A stretch of DNA of 64,000 nt, taken from the NCBI GenBank assembly GCA_002862435.1, contig PKDC01000004.1:23170-87169 (forward strand). Reading direction: 5' to 3'. Shown here in pieces: positions 17,647-27,140 of the stretch. Position 1 is the stretch's first letter. Each line of letters opens with the position of its first letter. The notes beneath the pieces were generated by a model. It had not been told where the DNA came from and ran no database searches. It saw only the letters and a list, made by a program, of their open reading frames with translations. A program made the translations under genes and the position numbers. This DNA comes from Pseudomonadota bacterium. GTDB taxonomy: Bacteria; Pseudomonadota; Gammaproteobacteria; UBA5335.

Positions 17647-18111
17647 ATGACCCTTATCCGCAACACCCCCCGCGCCCGCCCAGGCGCGGCGGGGTTCACC
17701 CTCATCGAGATCATGATCGCCGTAGTGATCGCGGCACTCTTGCTCGCCATCGCCGTGCCCAGCTACCGCGAACAGACCCGGCGCGGCTACCGCAGCCTGG
17801 CGACGGCGGGCCTGATGGACCGGGCGGCGCGGCTGGAGCGCTGCGCGGCTCTGGATCCCACCACCGGCTTTCTCGCCACCAACGCCGCCTGTCCCACCTT
17901 TCCCAGCAATGTGACCGACGAAGCGGGCGCGGCCTTGTGGGCCATCACCATCCCCACCCGCACGGCCACCACCTACACCCTGCAGGCACGCCCGGTGGCG
18001 AACACGCCGGCCGCCGGGGACACCCTCTGCGCCGTGATTCAGCTCACCCAGGCCGGCGTGCGCTCGGCCACCAACAGCAGCAGCGCGGACAGCACGGCAC
18101 GATGCTGGTAG
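17647..18111 (+). CDS. pilE: PilE-type minor pilin
   Basis: The 154-residue prepilin has the cleavage site AG^FTLIEIMIAVVIAALLLAIAVPSY and the PilE-typical YREQTRRGYRSLATAGLMDRAARLERC. The C-terminal pair of cysteines (LCAVIQ..., ARCW) probably forms the D-region disulfide. It lies 16 bases after pilY1. It is more likely the minor pilin PilE of the FimT-PilE set than a major subunit, because it sits at the operon end with no second pilin-type copy nearby. Confidence 0.88.
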   Translation: MTLIRNTPRARPGAAGFTLIEIMIAVVIAALLLAIAVPSYREQTRRGYRSLATAGLMDRAARLERCAALDPTTGFLATNAACPTFPSNVTDEAGAALWAITIPTRTATTYTLQARPVANTPAAGDTLCAVIQLTQAGVRSATNSSSADSTARCW

Positions 18112-18179
18112 CAGCGGACACGCGGCGCCGGCGGTGCCGCGGGCGCGCCCCTGGCCGCAGCCGGATCGAGTCAAACGGC

Positions 18180-18818
18180 ATGCGGCAGCGGTCGTCCAAT
18201 GGGCATCACCGGAGCCAGGCGTCGCGCGGGATCAGCCCAAGGGAAAGGACTAGCACCAGCAAGCAGGGCCGTGCGGGCTTTTCCATGGCCGAACTGCTGA
18301 CCACGCTGTCCGTCATCGGGCTGCTGGCGGCGCTGGCCGCGCCGTCCCTCGGCGCATGGCTCCAGGAACGTCGCCTGATCGCGTTCAACAATGCCCTTGC
18401 GGGAGACTTGCAGCGCGCACGCGGCGAGGCGGCGCGCGCCATGCGTTCGGTCGTGATGTGCACGCAGGGCACCGGCCTGGCCTGCGGTGGACAGGCCGCC
18501 TGGGAAGGAGGCTGGCTGGTGTTCGAGGACCCCGATGGTGATCGGGATTGCACGGATGCCAATGGCAATGGCTTATGCGATGCGGACAATGGACGGCTGT
18601 TGCGGGCGCAACCCGCCTTGCCGACGGGCATCACCCTGCGCAAGACCGGCACGCCGGCGGATCGCATGCGCTTCACCAACACCGGCGCCACGCCGTTTTT
18701 CAACCACCGCTACACCTTCTGCGACAGCCGGGGCGCAAGCGCCGCGCGCGGCCTGGTGCTGGCCAACACCGGCCGCATCCGCCTCGCCAACGCGGGGGAC
18801 GCCCTGACTTGTCCCTGA
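18180..18818 (+). CDS. FimT/GspH-type minor pseudopilin (second copy)
   Basis: The prepilin site is AG^FSMAELLTTLSVIGLLAALAAPSL, followed by a GspH-type domain (LAGDLQRARGEAARAMRSVVMCTQG, WLVFEDPDGDRDCTDANGNGLCD). The ATG at 18180 gives 212 residues and a 33-residue leader. An ATG at 18102, overlapping the pilE stop, would give a leader of about 59 residues. Both leaders are long and serine/arginine-rich. It differs clearly from the fimT at the start of the operon, so the two copies bracket the cluster. It converges on ispH. Confidence 0.82.
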   Translation: MRQRSSNGHHRSQASRGISPRERTSTSKQGRAGFSMAELLTTLSVIGLLAALAAPSLGAWLQERRLIAFNNALAGDLQRARGEAARAMRSVVMCTQGTGLACGGQAAWEGGWLVFEDPDGDRDCTDANGNGLCDADNGRLLRAQPALPTGITLRKTGTPADRMRFTNTGATPFFNHRYTFCDSRGASAARGLVLANTGRIRLANAGDALTCP

Positions 18819-18879
18819 CCACCGGGGACGAGCGGAAGCGTGGCCGCGCCCAGGGGGTCCACGCTGCAACCGCAAGGCC

Positions 18880-19824
18880 TCATGCGGCGGATATCCCGCG
18901 CAGGCCACGCGGCAGGGCGAACACCATGGTCTCGGCCGGACCCGGCAGCTCGCGCACTGTGCCACCGGCCGTGCGCAGGCGGTCGATGACGGCGCGCACC
19001 AGGCTGTCGGGCGCGGAAGCCCCGGCCGTGACGCCGACCCGAGCCACGCCAGCGAGCCATGCGGGCTGGATATCCTCCGGCCCATCGATCAGATAGGCGG
19101 GCCGGCCGCACTGTTCGGCCAGCTCGCGCAGGCGGTTGGAATTGGAACTGGTGACCGATCCCACCACCAACACCAGATCCACCTCGCCGGCCAATTCCCG
19201 CACGGCGTCCTGGCGGTTCTGGGTGGCGTAGCAGATGTCGTCGCGGCGCGGCGCGGCCATGTCGGGAAACCGGGCGCGCAGCGCCGCCACCACGCGATCG
19301 GTATCGTCCACCGACAGTGTCGTCTGGGTCACATAGGCGACTTGTCGCGCGTCGCGCACGCTGAGGCGCGCCACGTCCTCGGGCGTTTCCACCAGATGGA
19401 TGCTGCCGCCGTGGCGGGGATCGAAACGGCCCAGGGTGCCTTCCACTTCGGGATGCCCGGCATGACCGATGAGCACCACATCGAAGCCCTTGCGGGCCAG
19501 TGCCGCCACCTCCACATGGACCTTGGTCACCAGCGGACAGGTGGCATCGAAGATCTGCAGGCCGCGCTGGCGCGCCTCGTCCACCACCGCCCGGGAAACG
19601 CCATGGGCCGAGAAGATCACCGTCGCGCCGGCCGGCACCGCTGCCAGCTCCTCCACGAACACGGCGCCGAGCGCCCGCAAGCGGTCGATGACGAAGCGGT
19701 TGTGCACCACCTCATGACGCACATAAATCGGCGCGCCGAAGGCTTCCAGCGCCCGCTCGACGATCTCGATGGCGCGCTCAACCCCGGCGCAAAAGCCGCG
19801 TGGATTGGCCAGTACGATTTCCAT
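18880..19824 (-). CDS. ispH: 4-hydroxy-3-methylbut-2-enyl diphosphate reductase
   Basis: This 314-residue Fe-S enzyme makes IPP and DMAPP in the last step of the MEP isoprenoid pathway. It begins [21 protein letters not shown], with the first cluster cysteine. It contains [12 protein letters not shown] (second cysteine), the catalytic [10 protein letters not shown] segment, [28 protein letters not shown] and [12 protein letters not shown]. The ATG at 19824, with GGAG upstream, matches the family start. It follows ileS-lspA on the same strand. Confidence 0.97.
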   Translation of the reverse strand: MEIVLANPRGFCAGVERAIEIVERALEAFGAPIYVRHEVVHNRFVIDRLRALGAVFVEELAAVPAGATVIFSAHGVSRAVVDEARQRGLQIFDATCPLVTKVHVEVAALARKGFDVVLIGHAGHPEVEGTLGRFDPRHGGSIHLVETPEDVARLSVRDARQVAYVTQTTLSVDDTDRVVAALRARFPDMAAPRRDDICYATQNRQDAVRELAGEVDLVLVVGSVTSSNSNRLRELAEQCGRPAYLIDGPEDIQPAWLAGVARVGVTAGASAPDSLVRAVIDRLRTAGGTVRELPGPAETMVFALPRGLRGISAA

Positions 19825-20007
19825 CTTCTGCTCCCGGCGCATGGGCGCGCCTGTGATCGTCCAATTCGCGTTCGATCCACGCCGCGCAAGCCCTGGACGG
19901 GTTGCATCGCGCGTGATTGCGTTCCAAGCCAAGCCATCGGCGCCATGCCCGGCGCGCCGGATGCGCCCGGCGTGACCTCACAAGGAAGCGCGGAAGGCTT
20001 CAGCGTT

Positions 20008-20532
20008 TCACTCAGGCGCGCCGTACTTGAGGGTCAGCCAGATGTACAGCGCCGCGCCCACCATGATGGCCGAATCGGCCAGATTGAAGGCGGGCCAGTA
20101 CCAGTCCCGATAATAGACCTGGATGAAGTCGATGACATGGCCGTGCAGTGCCCGATCCAGGGCATTGCCCACCGCCCCGCCCAGAATCAGGCTGAAGGCC
20201 AGCGGCCAGCCAATCTCGCGCGCCGGCCGCACGAGCAACCAGCGCGCAAGCACCACGCCGACGCCAACCGCCAGGGCCAGAAACGCCCAGCGCTGCCAGC
20301 CGCCGGCGCTTGCCAGGAAGCTGAATGCCGCGCCGGGGTTGTAGGCCAGCGTCAGGTTGAAAAAACCGGGCACCACCGGATGCGGCGTGTAGGGGGACAA
20401 CCCGGCCTCGGCCAGTTGCTTGGTGAGCTGGTCCAGGCCCACGAGGAGGCCCACCACGACCGCCCAAAGCGCCACGCGCCCCGGCCGATCAATGATGCGC
20501 AGGGTGGGCGGCGCGCAATCCGCGCCGGTCAC
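20008..20532 (-). CDS. lspA: Lipoprotein signal peptidase LspA
   Basis: This 174-residue inner-membrane aspartyl protease cleaves prolipoproteins. Conserved blocks are [42 protein letters not shown] and [15 protein letters not shown], with the two catalytic aspartates in GNALDR and NLADS. Several transmembrane helices are visible. The start is a GTG at 20532 overlapping the ileS stop as GTGA. The longer track ORF reads into ileS. The usual downstream fkpB gene is missing before ispH. Confidence 0.95.
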   Translation of the reverse strand: MTGADCAPPTLRIIDRPGRVALWAVVVGLLVGLDQLTKQLAEAGLSPYTPHPVVPGFFNLTLAYNPGAAFSFLASAGGWQRWAFLALAVGVGVVLARWLLVRPAREIGWPLAFSLILGGAVGNALDRALHGHVIDFIQVYYRDWYWPAFNLADSAIMVGAALYIWLTLKYGAPE

Positions 20533-23345
20533 GCCCACTGCCGATCCTCGCCCGGCCCCGCCACGTTCGTCGCGCAACGCCCGCACAGGGCGGGATGGTC
20601 GGGATGGCTGCCCACGTCCGCGCGCCGGTGCCAGCAGCGCGGGCACTTGGCGTGTTCGGCGGCGCGGATGGCGATCCACAGTTCATCGCCGCCTTCCAGG
20701 GTGACGTGCGCCGCCGACTCCGGCCGGACGGTTTCCCGGGCGAGCGTCGCGGCGGAGGTGATCAGCGCGAAACGCAGTTCATCACCCAGCGGCAGCAGGG
20801 TTTCATGGAGTTCCTGGCCGGCGTACAGATCCACCTCGGCTTCGAGATTCGCCCCGGCGCCGGTGGCCACGCGCCAGCGTTCCAGCTCGCGCCCGACCGC
20901 CTCGCGCACCGCCAGCAGCTGCGTCCACAGCGCCTCGTCGCCCGCCACCTCGGGCAGCGCGGACCATTCGGTGAAAAACACCGAGTCCTCCCGCGCGCCG
21001 GGCAGGTGGCGCCAGATTTCCTCGGCGGTAAAGCTCAGGATGGGCGCGATCCAGCGCACCAGCGCCTCCACCAGGTGATGCAGCGCGGTCTGGGCCGAGC
21101 GCCGCGCCCGGCTGTCGGCCTGCGTGGTGTAGAGCCGGTCCTTGATCACATCCAGATAGAACGCGCCCAGATCGACGGCGCAGAAGTTGTGCACATCCTG
21201 ATAGACGCGGTGGAACTCGTAGCGCGTATAGGCATCGCGCACGCGCTCCTGCAGCGCCCGGGCCCGACCGATCACCCAGCGATCCAGGGACAGCAGGTCG
21301 CTGGCCGGCAGCGCGTGAGCGCCCGGATCGAAGCCCTTGAGGTTGGCGAGCAGGAAGCGGGCGGTGTTGCGGATGCGCCGGTAGGCGTCGCTGGTGCGAC
21401 TCAAGATCTGCTGGGACACCGCCATCTCGGCGCGGTAATCGGTTGCGGCGACCCACAGGCGCAGCACATCCGCCCCCAGGGAGTCCACGACTGTCTGGGG
21501 CGCGACCACGTTGCCGCGGGATTTGGACATCTTCTGGCCCTGTTCATCCACCGTGAAGCCATGGGTCAGCACGGCCCGGTAGGGCGCCTCCCCGCGCCGG
21601 GCCACGGCCGTGAGCAGGGAGGATTGGAACCAGCCGCGGTGCTGATCGGAGCCTTCAAGATACAGATCGGCCGGATAGCCCAGCTCCGGGCGACGCTCCA
21701 GCACGGCGGCGCTGCTCACCCCCGAGTCGAACCACACATCCAGCGTGTCCGGCAGCTTGTCGTAGTCGGCGGCCGCATCGCCCAGCAGTTCGGCCGGGTC
21801 CAGATCGAACCAGGCCTGGATGCCTTGATGCTCGATGCGCTGGGCCACCACCTCCATCAGGGCCACGGTGTCGGGATGCGGCGCGCCGGTGCGGCGGTGC
21901 ACGAACAGCGCCAGCGGCACGCCCCACAGGCGCTGGCGCGACACGCACCAGTCCGGGCGCTCGGCCACCATGCCGCGGATGCGCTCCTCGCCCCAGGCCG
22001 GCAGCCACTGCACGCGCCCGATCTCGGCCAGGGCCTTGGCGCGCAGGCCGGCGGCCTCCATGGCGATGAACCACTGCGGCGTGGCGCGGAAGATGACCGG
22101 GGTCTTGTGGCGCCAGCAATGCGGATAGCTGTGGCGCAGGCGCGCGGCATGCACCAGCGCGCCGGTGCGCTTGAGGGTTTCGAGGATGGCGTCATGGGCG
22201 GTGAGCACCGGCAGTCCGGCAAACTCGGGCACATCCGCGTGGTAACGACCATCCGGTCCCACCGGGTTGTCCACTGGCAGGCCGTACTGATGCCCCACGG
22301 CATAGTCGTCCGGCCCGTGCGCGGGGGCGATGTGGATCAGTCCGGTGCCGGTGCCAGTGGTGACGAAATCGGCCAGGATCACGGGCACGTCCCGGTCCTG
22401 AAAGGGATGCAGCAGGCGCAGACCTTCCAGCGCCGCGCCCGGTCCATAGGCGATGACCTGATGCGCCGCGATGTCCCAGCGCGCCAGGACGTCCTCGATC
22501 CCGTCCTGGGCCAGCAGCAAGCGCTCCACGCCACGCGGCCCGTCGACCTGCACCAGCACGTAGTCCAGCGCCGGATGCACCGCCACCGCCTGGTTGGCCG
22601 GCAGGGTCCAGGGCGTGGTGGTCCAGATGACCACCGATACCGGCCCCTCCCCCTTGTCCTCGGGGCCATGGTGCAAGCGTGCCAGCAGCGCTTCCGGCTC
22701 AAGGCAAGCGAAGCGCACGTCGATGGCCAAGGACTGATGCTCCTGGTATTCCACCTCAGCCTCGGCCAGGGCCGAACCGCAGTCCACGCACCAGTGCACC
22801 GGCTTGGCGCCGCGCTGCAGGTGGCCATTGGCGACCATGCGCGCCAGGGCGCGGACAATATCGGCCTCATACGCCGGGTCCATGGTGAGGTAGGGATGGT
22901 CCCAGTCCGCCAAGACCCCCAGCCGGATGAAATCCTCGCGCTGGCGCGCCACCTGGGCCTCGGCGTAGGCGCGGCAGGCACGGCGAAAATCGCGCGCGCT
23001 CGCCACGCCCGGCTTGCCGTGGGTCTTCTCCACAGCCAGCTCGATGGGCAGGCCATGGCAGTCCCATCCCGGCACATAGGGCACATCCAGGCCGTCCAAC
23101 AAACGGCTCTTGTTGATGATGTCCTTCAGGATCTTGTTGACCGCATGGCCGATATGGATCTCGCCGTTGGCGTAGGGGGGGCCATCGTGCAGCACGAAGC
23201 GGGGCCGGCCGGCGCGGGCCGCGCGCAGCCGCCCGTAGAGGCCGGTCTGTTGCCAGTGGGCCACGAGGGCCGGCTCCCGCCTGGCCAAGTCGGCCTTCAT
23301 GGGGAAATCGGTGCCGGGCAGATTGAGGGTGTGCTTGTAATCCAT
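20529..23345 (-). CDS. ileS: Isoleucyl-tRNA synthetase
   Basis: This 938-residue class I aminoacyl-tRNA synthetase charges tRNA-Ile and edits valine. It shows the HIGH motif ([15 protein letters not shown]), the CP1 editing domain ([28 protein letters not shown]), the KMSKS motif ([10 protein letters not shown]) and a C-terminal zinc finger ([14 protein letters not shown]). The length is that of bacterial IleS. The order murJ-ribF-ileS-lspA-ispH is widely conserved in Gammaproteobacteria, and gaps here are 24-26 bases between the first three genes. Confidence 0.98.
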   Translation of the reverse strand: MDYKHTLNLPGTDFPMKADLARREPALVAHWQQTGLYGRLRAARAGRPRFVLHDGPPYANGEIHIGHAVNKILKDIINKSRLLDGLDVPYVPGWDCHGLPIELAVEKTHGKPGVASARDFRRACRAYAEAQVARQREDFIRLGVLADWDHPYLTMDPAYEADIVRALARMVANGHLQRGAKPVHWCVDCGSALAEAEVEYQEHQSLAIDVRFACLEPEALLARLHHGPEDKGEGPVSVVIWTTTPWTLPANQAVAVHPALDYVLVQVDGPRGVERLLLAQDGIEDVLARWDIAAHQVIAYGPGAALEGLRLLHPFQDRDVPVILADFVTTGTGTGLIHIAPAHGPDDYAVGHQYGLPVDNPVGPDGRYHADVPEFAGLPVLTAHDAILETLKRTGALVHAARLRHSYPHCWRHKTPVIFRATPQWFIAMEAAGLRAKALAEIGRVQWLPAWGEERIRGMVAERPDWCVSRQRLWGVPLALFVHRRTGAPHPDTVALMEVVAQRIEHQGIQAWFDLDPAELLGDAAADYDKLPDTLDVWFDSGVSSAAVLERRPELGYPADLYLEGSDQHRGWFQSSLLTAVARRGEAPYRAVLTHGFTVDEQGQKMSKSRGNVVAPQTVVDSLGADVLRLWVAATDYRAEMAVSQQILSRTSDAYRRIRNTARFLLANLKGFDPGAHALPASDLLSLDRWVIGRARALQERVRDAYTRYEFHRVYQDVHNFCAVDLGAFYLDVIKDRLYTTQADSRARRSAQTALHHLVEALVRWIAPILSFTAEEIWRHLPGAREDSVFFTEWSALPEVAGDEALWTQLLAVREAVGRELERWRVATGAGANLEAEVDLYAGQELHETLLPLGDELRFALITSAATLARETVRPESAAHVTLEGGDELWIAIRAAEHAKCPRCWHRRADVGSHPDHPALCGRCATNVAGPGEDRQWA

Positions 23346-23369
23346 GGGTCTTCCGTCGATCGACCGGGG

Positions 23370-24314
23370 CTATTCGACCCAGCCGGGGTGGCTGAAATAA
23401 TCCCGGGCGTCCTGGACATCATGCGCGATCTGCTGGCACATGAGTTCCACCGAGGCGAAGCGCCGCTCCTCGCGCAGGTGCTTGAGGAAGGCCACCTGCA
23501 TGCGCTGGCCGTAGAGGTCGCCGGCGGGTTCGAGCAGGTGCACCTCCAACAGGGTGGCGCGGCCGTTCACCGTGGGGCGGGTGCCGAGGCTGGCCACACC
23601 GGGCAGCAAGGGGCCATCCGCCGCCAGTTGCGCGCGCACCACGAAGATGCCCCGCAGCGGGCTCACCCGCCGGCGCACGGCCAGGTTGGCGGTGGGAAAG
23701 CCCAGGGTGCGCCCCAGCTTGTCGCCGTGCATCACCCGGCCGCACAGGGCATAGGGCCGTCCCAGCAGGCGCCGCGCCTGTTGCAGCTCGCCGGCGGCAA
23801 GCAGGGTGCGAATGCGGCTGCTGCTGACCCGCTCCCCGTCCACGCTCAGGGTGTGGGTGCCATGCACGCCAAAACCGGCCTCGCGCCCGACGCGGGCGAG
23901 CAGCTCGAAATCGCCCTCCCGCCCTCGGCCGAAGCGGAAATCATCCCCCACCACCAGTTCCCGCACCCCCAGTCCCGCGATCAGGAAGCGCTCGATGAAC
24001 GCCTGCGCCGGCATGCGCGCGAGGGTTGCATCGAAGCGCAGGCACAGCGCCCGATCAACGCCCGCCGCCGCCAGTTCGGCCAGCTTCTCCGGCAGCCGGC
24101 TGAGGCGGGCCGGGGCCCCCTCGGCGGCGAAATATTCCTGCGGCGTGGGCTCGAAGGTAATGACCGTGATCGGCAGGCCCAGCGGCCGGGCCAGATGGCG
24201 CAACTGTTCCAGCACCGCGCGGTGGCCCAGGTGGACGCCATCGTAATTGCCGATGGTCGCCACGCAGCCCCGATGCGGCGGACGGAGGTTGTGGGCGCCC
24301 CGGATGAGTTCCAT
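23370..24314 (-). CDS. ribF: Bifunctional riboflavin kinase/FAD synthetase
   Basis: This 314-residue enzyme converts riboflavin to FMN and then FAD. The N-terminal nucleotidyltransferase part has ATIGNYDGVHLGHRAVLEQL and VGDDFRFGRGREGDF plus SSSRIRTLL. The C-terminal flavokinase domain has GRVMHGDKLGRTLGFPTANLAV and LLEVHLLE near the end. The start at 24314 begins MELIRGAHNL, as usual. It precedes ileS in the same operon. Its products feed ThiO and ApbE. Confidence 0.97.
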   Translation of the reverse strand: MELIRGAHNLRPPHRGCVATIGNYDGVHLGHRAVLEQLRHLARPLGLPITVITFEPTPQEYFAAEGAPARLSRLPEKLAELAAAGVDRALCLRFDATLARMPAQAFIERFLIAGLGVRELVVGDDFRFGRGREGDFELLARVGREAGFGVHGTHTLSVDGERVSSSRIRTLLAAGELQQARRLLGRPYALCGRVMHGDKLGRTLGFPTANLAVRRRVSPLRGIFVVRAQLAADGPLLPGVASLGTRPTVNGRATLLEVHLLEPAGDLYGQRMQVAFLKHLREERRFASVELMCQQIAHDVQDARDYFSHPGWVE

Positions 24315-24340
24315 GTCCAGCCTGCGGCGAAAGGGGTTGA

Positions 24341-25933
24341 TTATAAAGTCTGGGCCGGGCTTGTCACTGCCGCCTCACTGGGCAGGCGGAAATGTCGCGG
24401 CCGCACGCCCAACAACAGCAGCAGCGCGGGATAGGCCAGGGCCACCGCAACCAGCACCATGCCCAATGCCAACAGGCGCTCACGGCCGGCGATCGCCACC
24501 CAATACGGCGCCGCCGGCACCCACCACCACAGCCCCAGCCCGATCAGGCCATTGGCAATCCCCATGCGCGCCAGAAAGCGCGCCCAGCCGGAACTGGGGA
24601 GATAAGCCCCCGACCGGCGCAAACCGCGGTACAGCAACAGGGCGTTGAGATAGGCCGCGAGACTGGTGGACAGGGCCAGGAAGGCATGCGGCGCGGCCAG
24701 GCTGCGCTGCACCGCCGGCACCAGCAGGATCATGTTCAGCCCGGTGTTGACGCCCATGGCGATCAAACCAATGCGCACCGGGGCGCGCGTGTCCTGGCGG
24801 GCGTAATAGCCCGGCACCAGCACCTTGACCAGGATGAAGCCGGTCAGCCCCAGCCCATAGGTCGCCAGGGCCGCCGCCGACATCGCCACATCCCGGTCCG
24901 TGAATGCGCCGCCATGGAACAACGTGGCCAGCAAGGGATGGGCGATCACCCCCATCATCACCGCCGCCGGCAGACTGATCAGCAGCGCGCCGCGCAAGGC
25001 CCAGTCCAGCGTGGCGGAAAAGCGCTCCGGGTCCGCCTCGGCGTGGCGCGCCGACAGATGGGGCAGGATCACCGTGGACAGGGCAATGCCGAACACCCCC
25101 AGTGGAAACTCCATCAGTCGGTCGGCGTAATACAGCCAGCTCACGCTGCCCACCGCGAGAAACGAGGCAATCAGCGTATCCACCAACAGATTGACCTGGG
25201 CCACCGAGGAACCGAACAAAGTCGGCACCATCAGCGTCATCACCCGGCGCACCGGCGGGTAATGCCAGCCCCAGCGCGGCCGCGGCAGCAAGCCCTGGCG
25301 CGCCAGGAACGGCAGTTGAAAGGCCAGTTGCACCACCCCGGCAATGAACACCCCCCAGGCCAGGGCATACACCGGCTGCGCCATGTGCGGCGCCACCCAC
25401 AGCGTCGCCGCGATCAGGCACAGGTTGAGCAGCACCGGCGTGAAGGCCGGCACCCCGAATTGCCCGTAGGTATTGAGCAATCCCGAGGCAAAGGCCGTCA
25501 GGGAGATGAACAGGAGATAGGGGAAGGTAATGCGCAGCAGGCCAATGGCCAGTTCGCGCTGCCCCTGGTTGCCGTCGAAGCCGGGCGCAAAGAGAAAAAT
25601 CAACACCGGCGCAAACACCACCCCCAGCACGGTGATCACGAGCAGCACGCCGCCCAGGGTGCCGGCCACCCGATCCGCGAACGCCCGCACCTCGGCCAGA
25701 TCGTCACGCGCGCGGCGCTCCGCCAGCACCGGGATGAAGGCCTGGGAAAACGACCCTTCAGCAAACAGCCGGCGCAGGAAGTTGGGGATCTTGAAAGCGA
25801 CGAAAAAGGCGTCCATGGCAGGCCCGGCCCCGAAGGCGCGCGCCATCAGCAAATCGCGCAGGAAACCGAAGCCGCGGGAGAGCAGCGTCATCGCGCTGAC
25901 CACGGCGGTGGATCGCATCAAACTGTGGGCCAT
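24341..25933 (-). CDS. murJ: Lipid II flippase MurJ
   Basis: This 530-residue MOP-superfamily membrane protein flips lipid II to the periplasm. It starts MAHSLMRSTAVVSAMTLLSRGFGFLRD and has about 14 hydrophobic helices. Characteristic blocks are DAFFVAFKIPNFLRRLFAEGSFSQAFIPV and GSVSWLYYADRLMEFPLGVFGIALSTVILP. The start at 25933 is taken from the family. The track ORF adds 28 residues antisense to nothing useful. It is divergent from rpsT, the common arrangement. Confidence 0.97.
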   Translation of the reverse strand: MAHSLMRSTAVVSAMTLLSRGFGFLRDLLMARAFGAGPAMDAFFVAFKIPNFLRRLFAEGSFSQAFIPVLAERRARDDLAEVRAFADRVAGTLGGVLLVITVLGVVFAPVLIFLFAPGFDGNQGQRELAIGLLRITFPYLLFISLTAFASGLLNTYGQFGVPAFTPVLLNLCLIAATLWVAPHMAQPVYALAWGVFIAGVVQLAFQLPFLARQGLLPRPRWGWHYPPVRRVMTLMVPTLFGSSVAQVNLLVDTLIASFLAVGSVSWLYYADRLMEFPLGVFGIALSTVILPHLSARHAEADPERFSATLDWALRGALLISLPAAVMMGVIAHPLLATLFHGGAFTDRDVAMSAAALATYGLGLTGFILVKVLVPGYYARQDTRAPVRIGLIAMGVNTGLNMILLVPAVQRSLAAPHAFLALSTSLAAYLNALLLYRGLRRSGAYLPSSGWARFLARMGIANGLIGLGLWWWVPAAPYWVAIAGRERLLALGMVLVAVALAYPALLLLLGVRPRHFRLPSEAAVTSPAQTL

Positions 25934-26046
25934 GTTGAACTCTTGGCGGTGCAGGGGAGAACCGGCCACGCCGGCTACCAGGCGGCCATGGTATCGGGCG
26001 CACCCCGCCGCCGCCATGGGGACAGCGGCATGCCGGTCACTGGCGA

Positions 26047-26076
26047 TTGACAGGCGCTGCCCCGATAGCGAATAAT
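26047..26076 (+). promoter_or_regulatory. Sigma-70 promoter for rpsT
   Basis: TTGACA, 18 bases, AATAAT: a perfect -35 and a 5/6 -10. It would start transcription near 26083, giving a leader of about 55 bases before the S20 gene. Confidence 0.6.
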
Positions 26077-26138
26077 CGCCCGCTTAAAACCTGCGGGACC
26101 TCCCGTTTTTCCATTCATTTCCGGCGGACAGACAGCCC

Positions 26139-26417
26139 ATGGCGAACACCAAACAGGCCGAGAAGCGGGCGCGACAGGCGGAAGACGCCCGTCAGCGCAA
26201 CATCAGCCACAAGACGCGCGTGCGCACGGCCATCAAGAAAGTGATCAAGGCGACTGATGCAGGCGACCTCGGCGCCGCCCAGGCCCAGTTCACCGCAGCC
26301 GTGCCCATCATCGACAGCATGGTCAACAAAGGTTTGGTCCACCGCAACAAGGCCGCCCGCCACAAGAGCCGCCTCAACAAGCGTCTCAAGGCCCTGAGCC
26401 AAGCCAACCCCGGCTGA
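26139..26417 (+). CDS. rpsT: 30S ribosomal protein S20
   Basis: This 92-residue basic protein binds 16S rRNA. It starts MANTKQAEKRARQAEDARQRNISHKTRVRTAIKKV and ends with the conserved NKAARHKSRLNKRLKAL helix. It is monocistronic, with its own promoter and a strong terminator, and is divergent from murJ. Confidence 0.98.
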   Translation: MANTKQAEKRARQAEDARQRNISHKTRVRTAIKKVIKATDAGDLGAAQAQFTAAVPIIDSMVNKGLVHRNKAARHKSRLNKRLKALSQANPG

Positions 26418-26447
26418 TCCGGAACACCCCTTCCGGATCGCCCTGGA

Positions 26448-26473
26448 GCCCTGCCCACGCAGGGCTTTTTTTT
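26448..26473 (+). terminator. Rho-independent terminator after rpsT
   Basis: GCCCTGC-CCAC-GCAGGGC followed by eight T's, 31 bases after the rpsT stop. Confidence 0.93.
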
Positions 26474-26576
26474 GCCATGTGCCCGGACACGCCGGCAAGG
26501 GCGCGCATGATTGCCTAGAATGAATGACAGGCGCAAAATCCCGCTCCCAATCACCCCCCGCAAGGAAGCCCCAACC

Positions 26577-26951
26577 ATGACGATTGCTTACTGGTGCGTG
26601 CTCATCGCCGCCATCATCCCCATGCTGATGTCCACGCTGGCCAAGGCCGGCGGCCCCGGCTTCGATAACCACACTGTGCGCGCCTACCTGGATGCGCAGA
26701 CCGGCTGGCGGCAGCGCGCCAACTGGGCGCAGCAGAATGGCTATGAAGCCTTCCCGCCCTTCGCCGCCGCCGTGCTCATCGCCCATCAGGCGGGGGCCGA
26801 TCAGTCCATGGTGGATAACCTGGCCATGGCCTTCATCGTGATTCGCCTGATCTATGGCGCAATCTACATCGCCAACCTGGCGACCCTGCGCAGCCTGGCG
26901 TGGACCGCCGGCTTTGCCTGTGTGGTGGGCTTGTTCGTCGCCGCCACCTGA
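26577..26951 (+). CDS. MAPEG-family membrane protein
   Basis: This 124-residue protein has four hydrophobic helices. It shows the MAPEG pattern: an N-terminal helix, FDNHTVRAYLDAQTGWRQRANWAQQNGYEAFPPFAAAVLIAHQ (the N-E-x-F/P-P-F segment of the family) and RLIYGAIYIANLATLRSLAWTAGF. Family members include glutathione-linked enzymes, but the bacterial versions are mostly uncharacterised. The start at 26577 has AAGGA about 10 bases upstream. It converges on proB across a structured spacer. Confidence 0.88.
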   Translation: MTIAYWCVLIAAIIPMLMSTLAKAGGPGFDNHTVRAYLDAQTGWRQRANWAQQNGYEAFPPFAAAVLIAHQAGADQSMVDNLAMAFIVIRLIYGAIYIANLATLRSLAWTAGFACVVGLFVAAT

Positions 26952-27010
26952 TCCCGGCACTCCGGCGTGTCACGGCCGGCAGAGTGGTTATTCCGAAAAA
27001 CTCAGGAAGC

Positions 27011-27125
27011 TGCCCGGGGAAGGGCAAGGACGTCGGGAGCCGCGCGCACAGGGACGCGCGAACTCACGTTGTCGAATCAGGCGGATTCATCAACGTGAAC
27101 CCGGAGTCCTGGCCCTTCCCCGGCA
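27011..27125. other. Structured 115-base element (stem enclosing two hairpins)
   Basis: Outer arms TGCCCGGGGAAGGGCAAGGAC (27011-27031) and GTCCTGGCCCTTCCCCGGCA (27106-27125) pair at 19 positions with one bulge and one mismatch. TCGGG (27033-27037) and CCCGGA (27100-27105) extend the stem. Inside are CGCGCG-N8-CGCGCG (27041-27060) and TCACGTTGTCGAATC-AGGCG-GATTCATCAACGTGA (27064-27098, 13/15 pairs). No T tract follows, so it is not a simple terminator. It lies between convergent genes. It may be a mobile palindromic repeat or a structured RNA. Confidence 0.75.
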
Positions 27126-27140
27126 GGCGGCGACGCGGAT

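Noticed and set aside
14772-17750. 992-residue minus-strand ORF opposite pilY1
   Set aside because: Antisense shadow of a certain gene, of low complexity with no motifs.
18811-18829. GTCCC/GGGAC hairpin at the end of the second FimT gene
   Set aside because: Only five pairs, overlaps the stop, and no T tract follows.
20595-24434. 1279-residue plus-strand ORF opposite ileS and ribF
   Set aside because: It lies wholly antisense to two certain genes, in GC-rich DNA where the opposite frame stays open. Its composition (very rich in H, Q, R, G) is not protein-like.
24392-26050. 552-residue plus-strand ORF opposite murJ
   Set aside because: Composed of H, Q, R and G repeats typical of antisense GC-rich frames.
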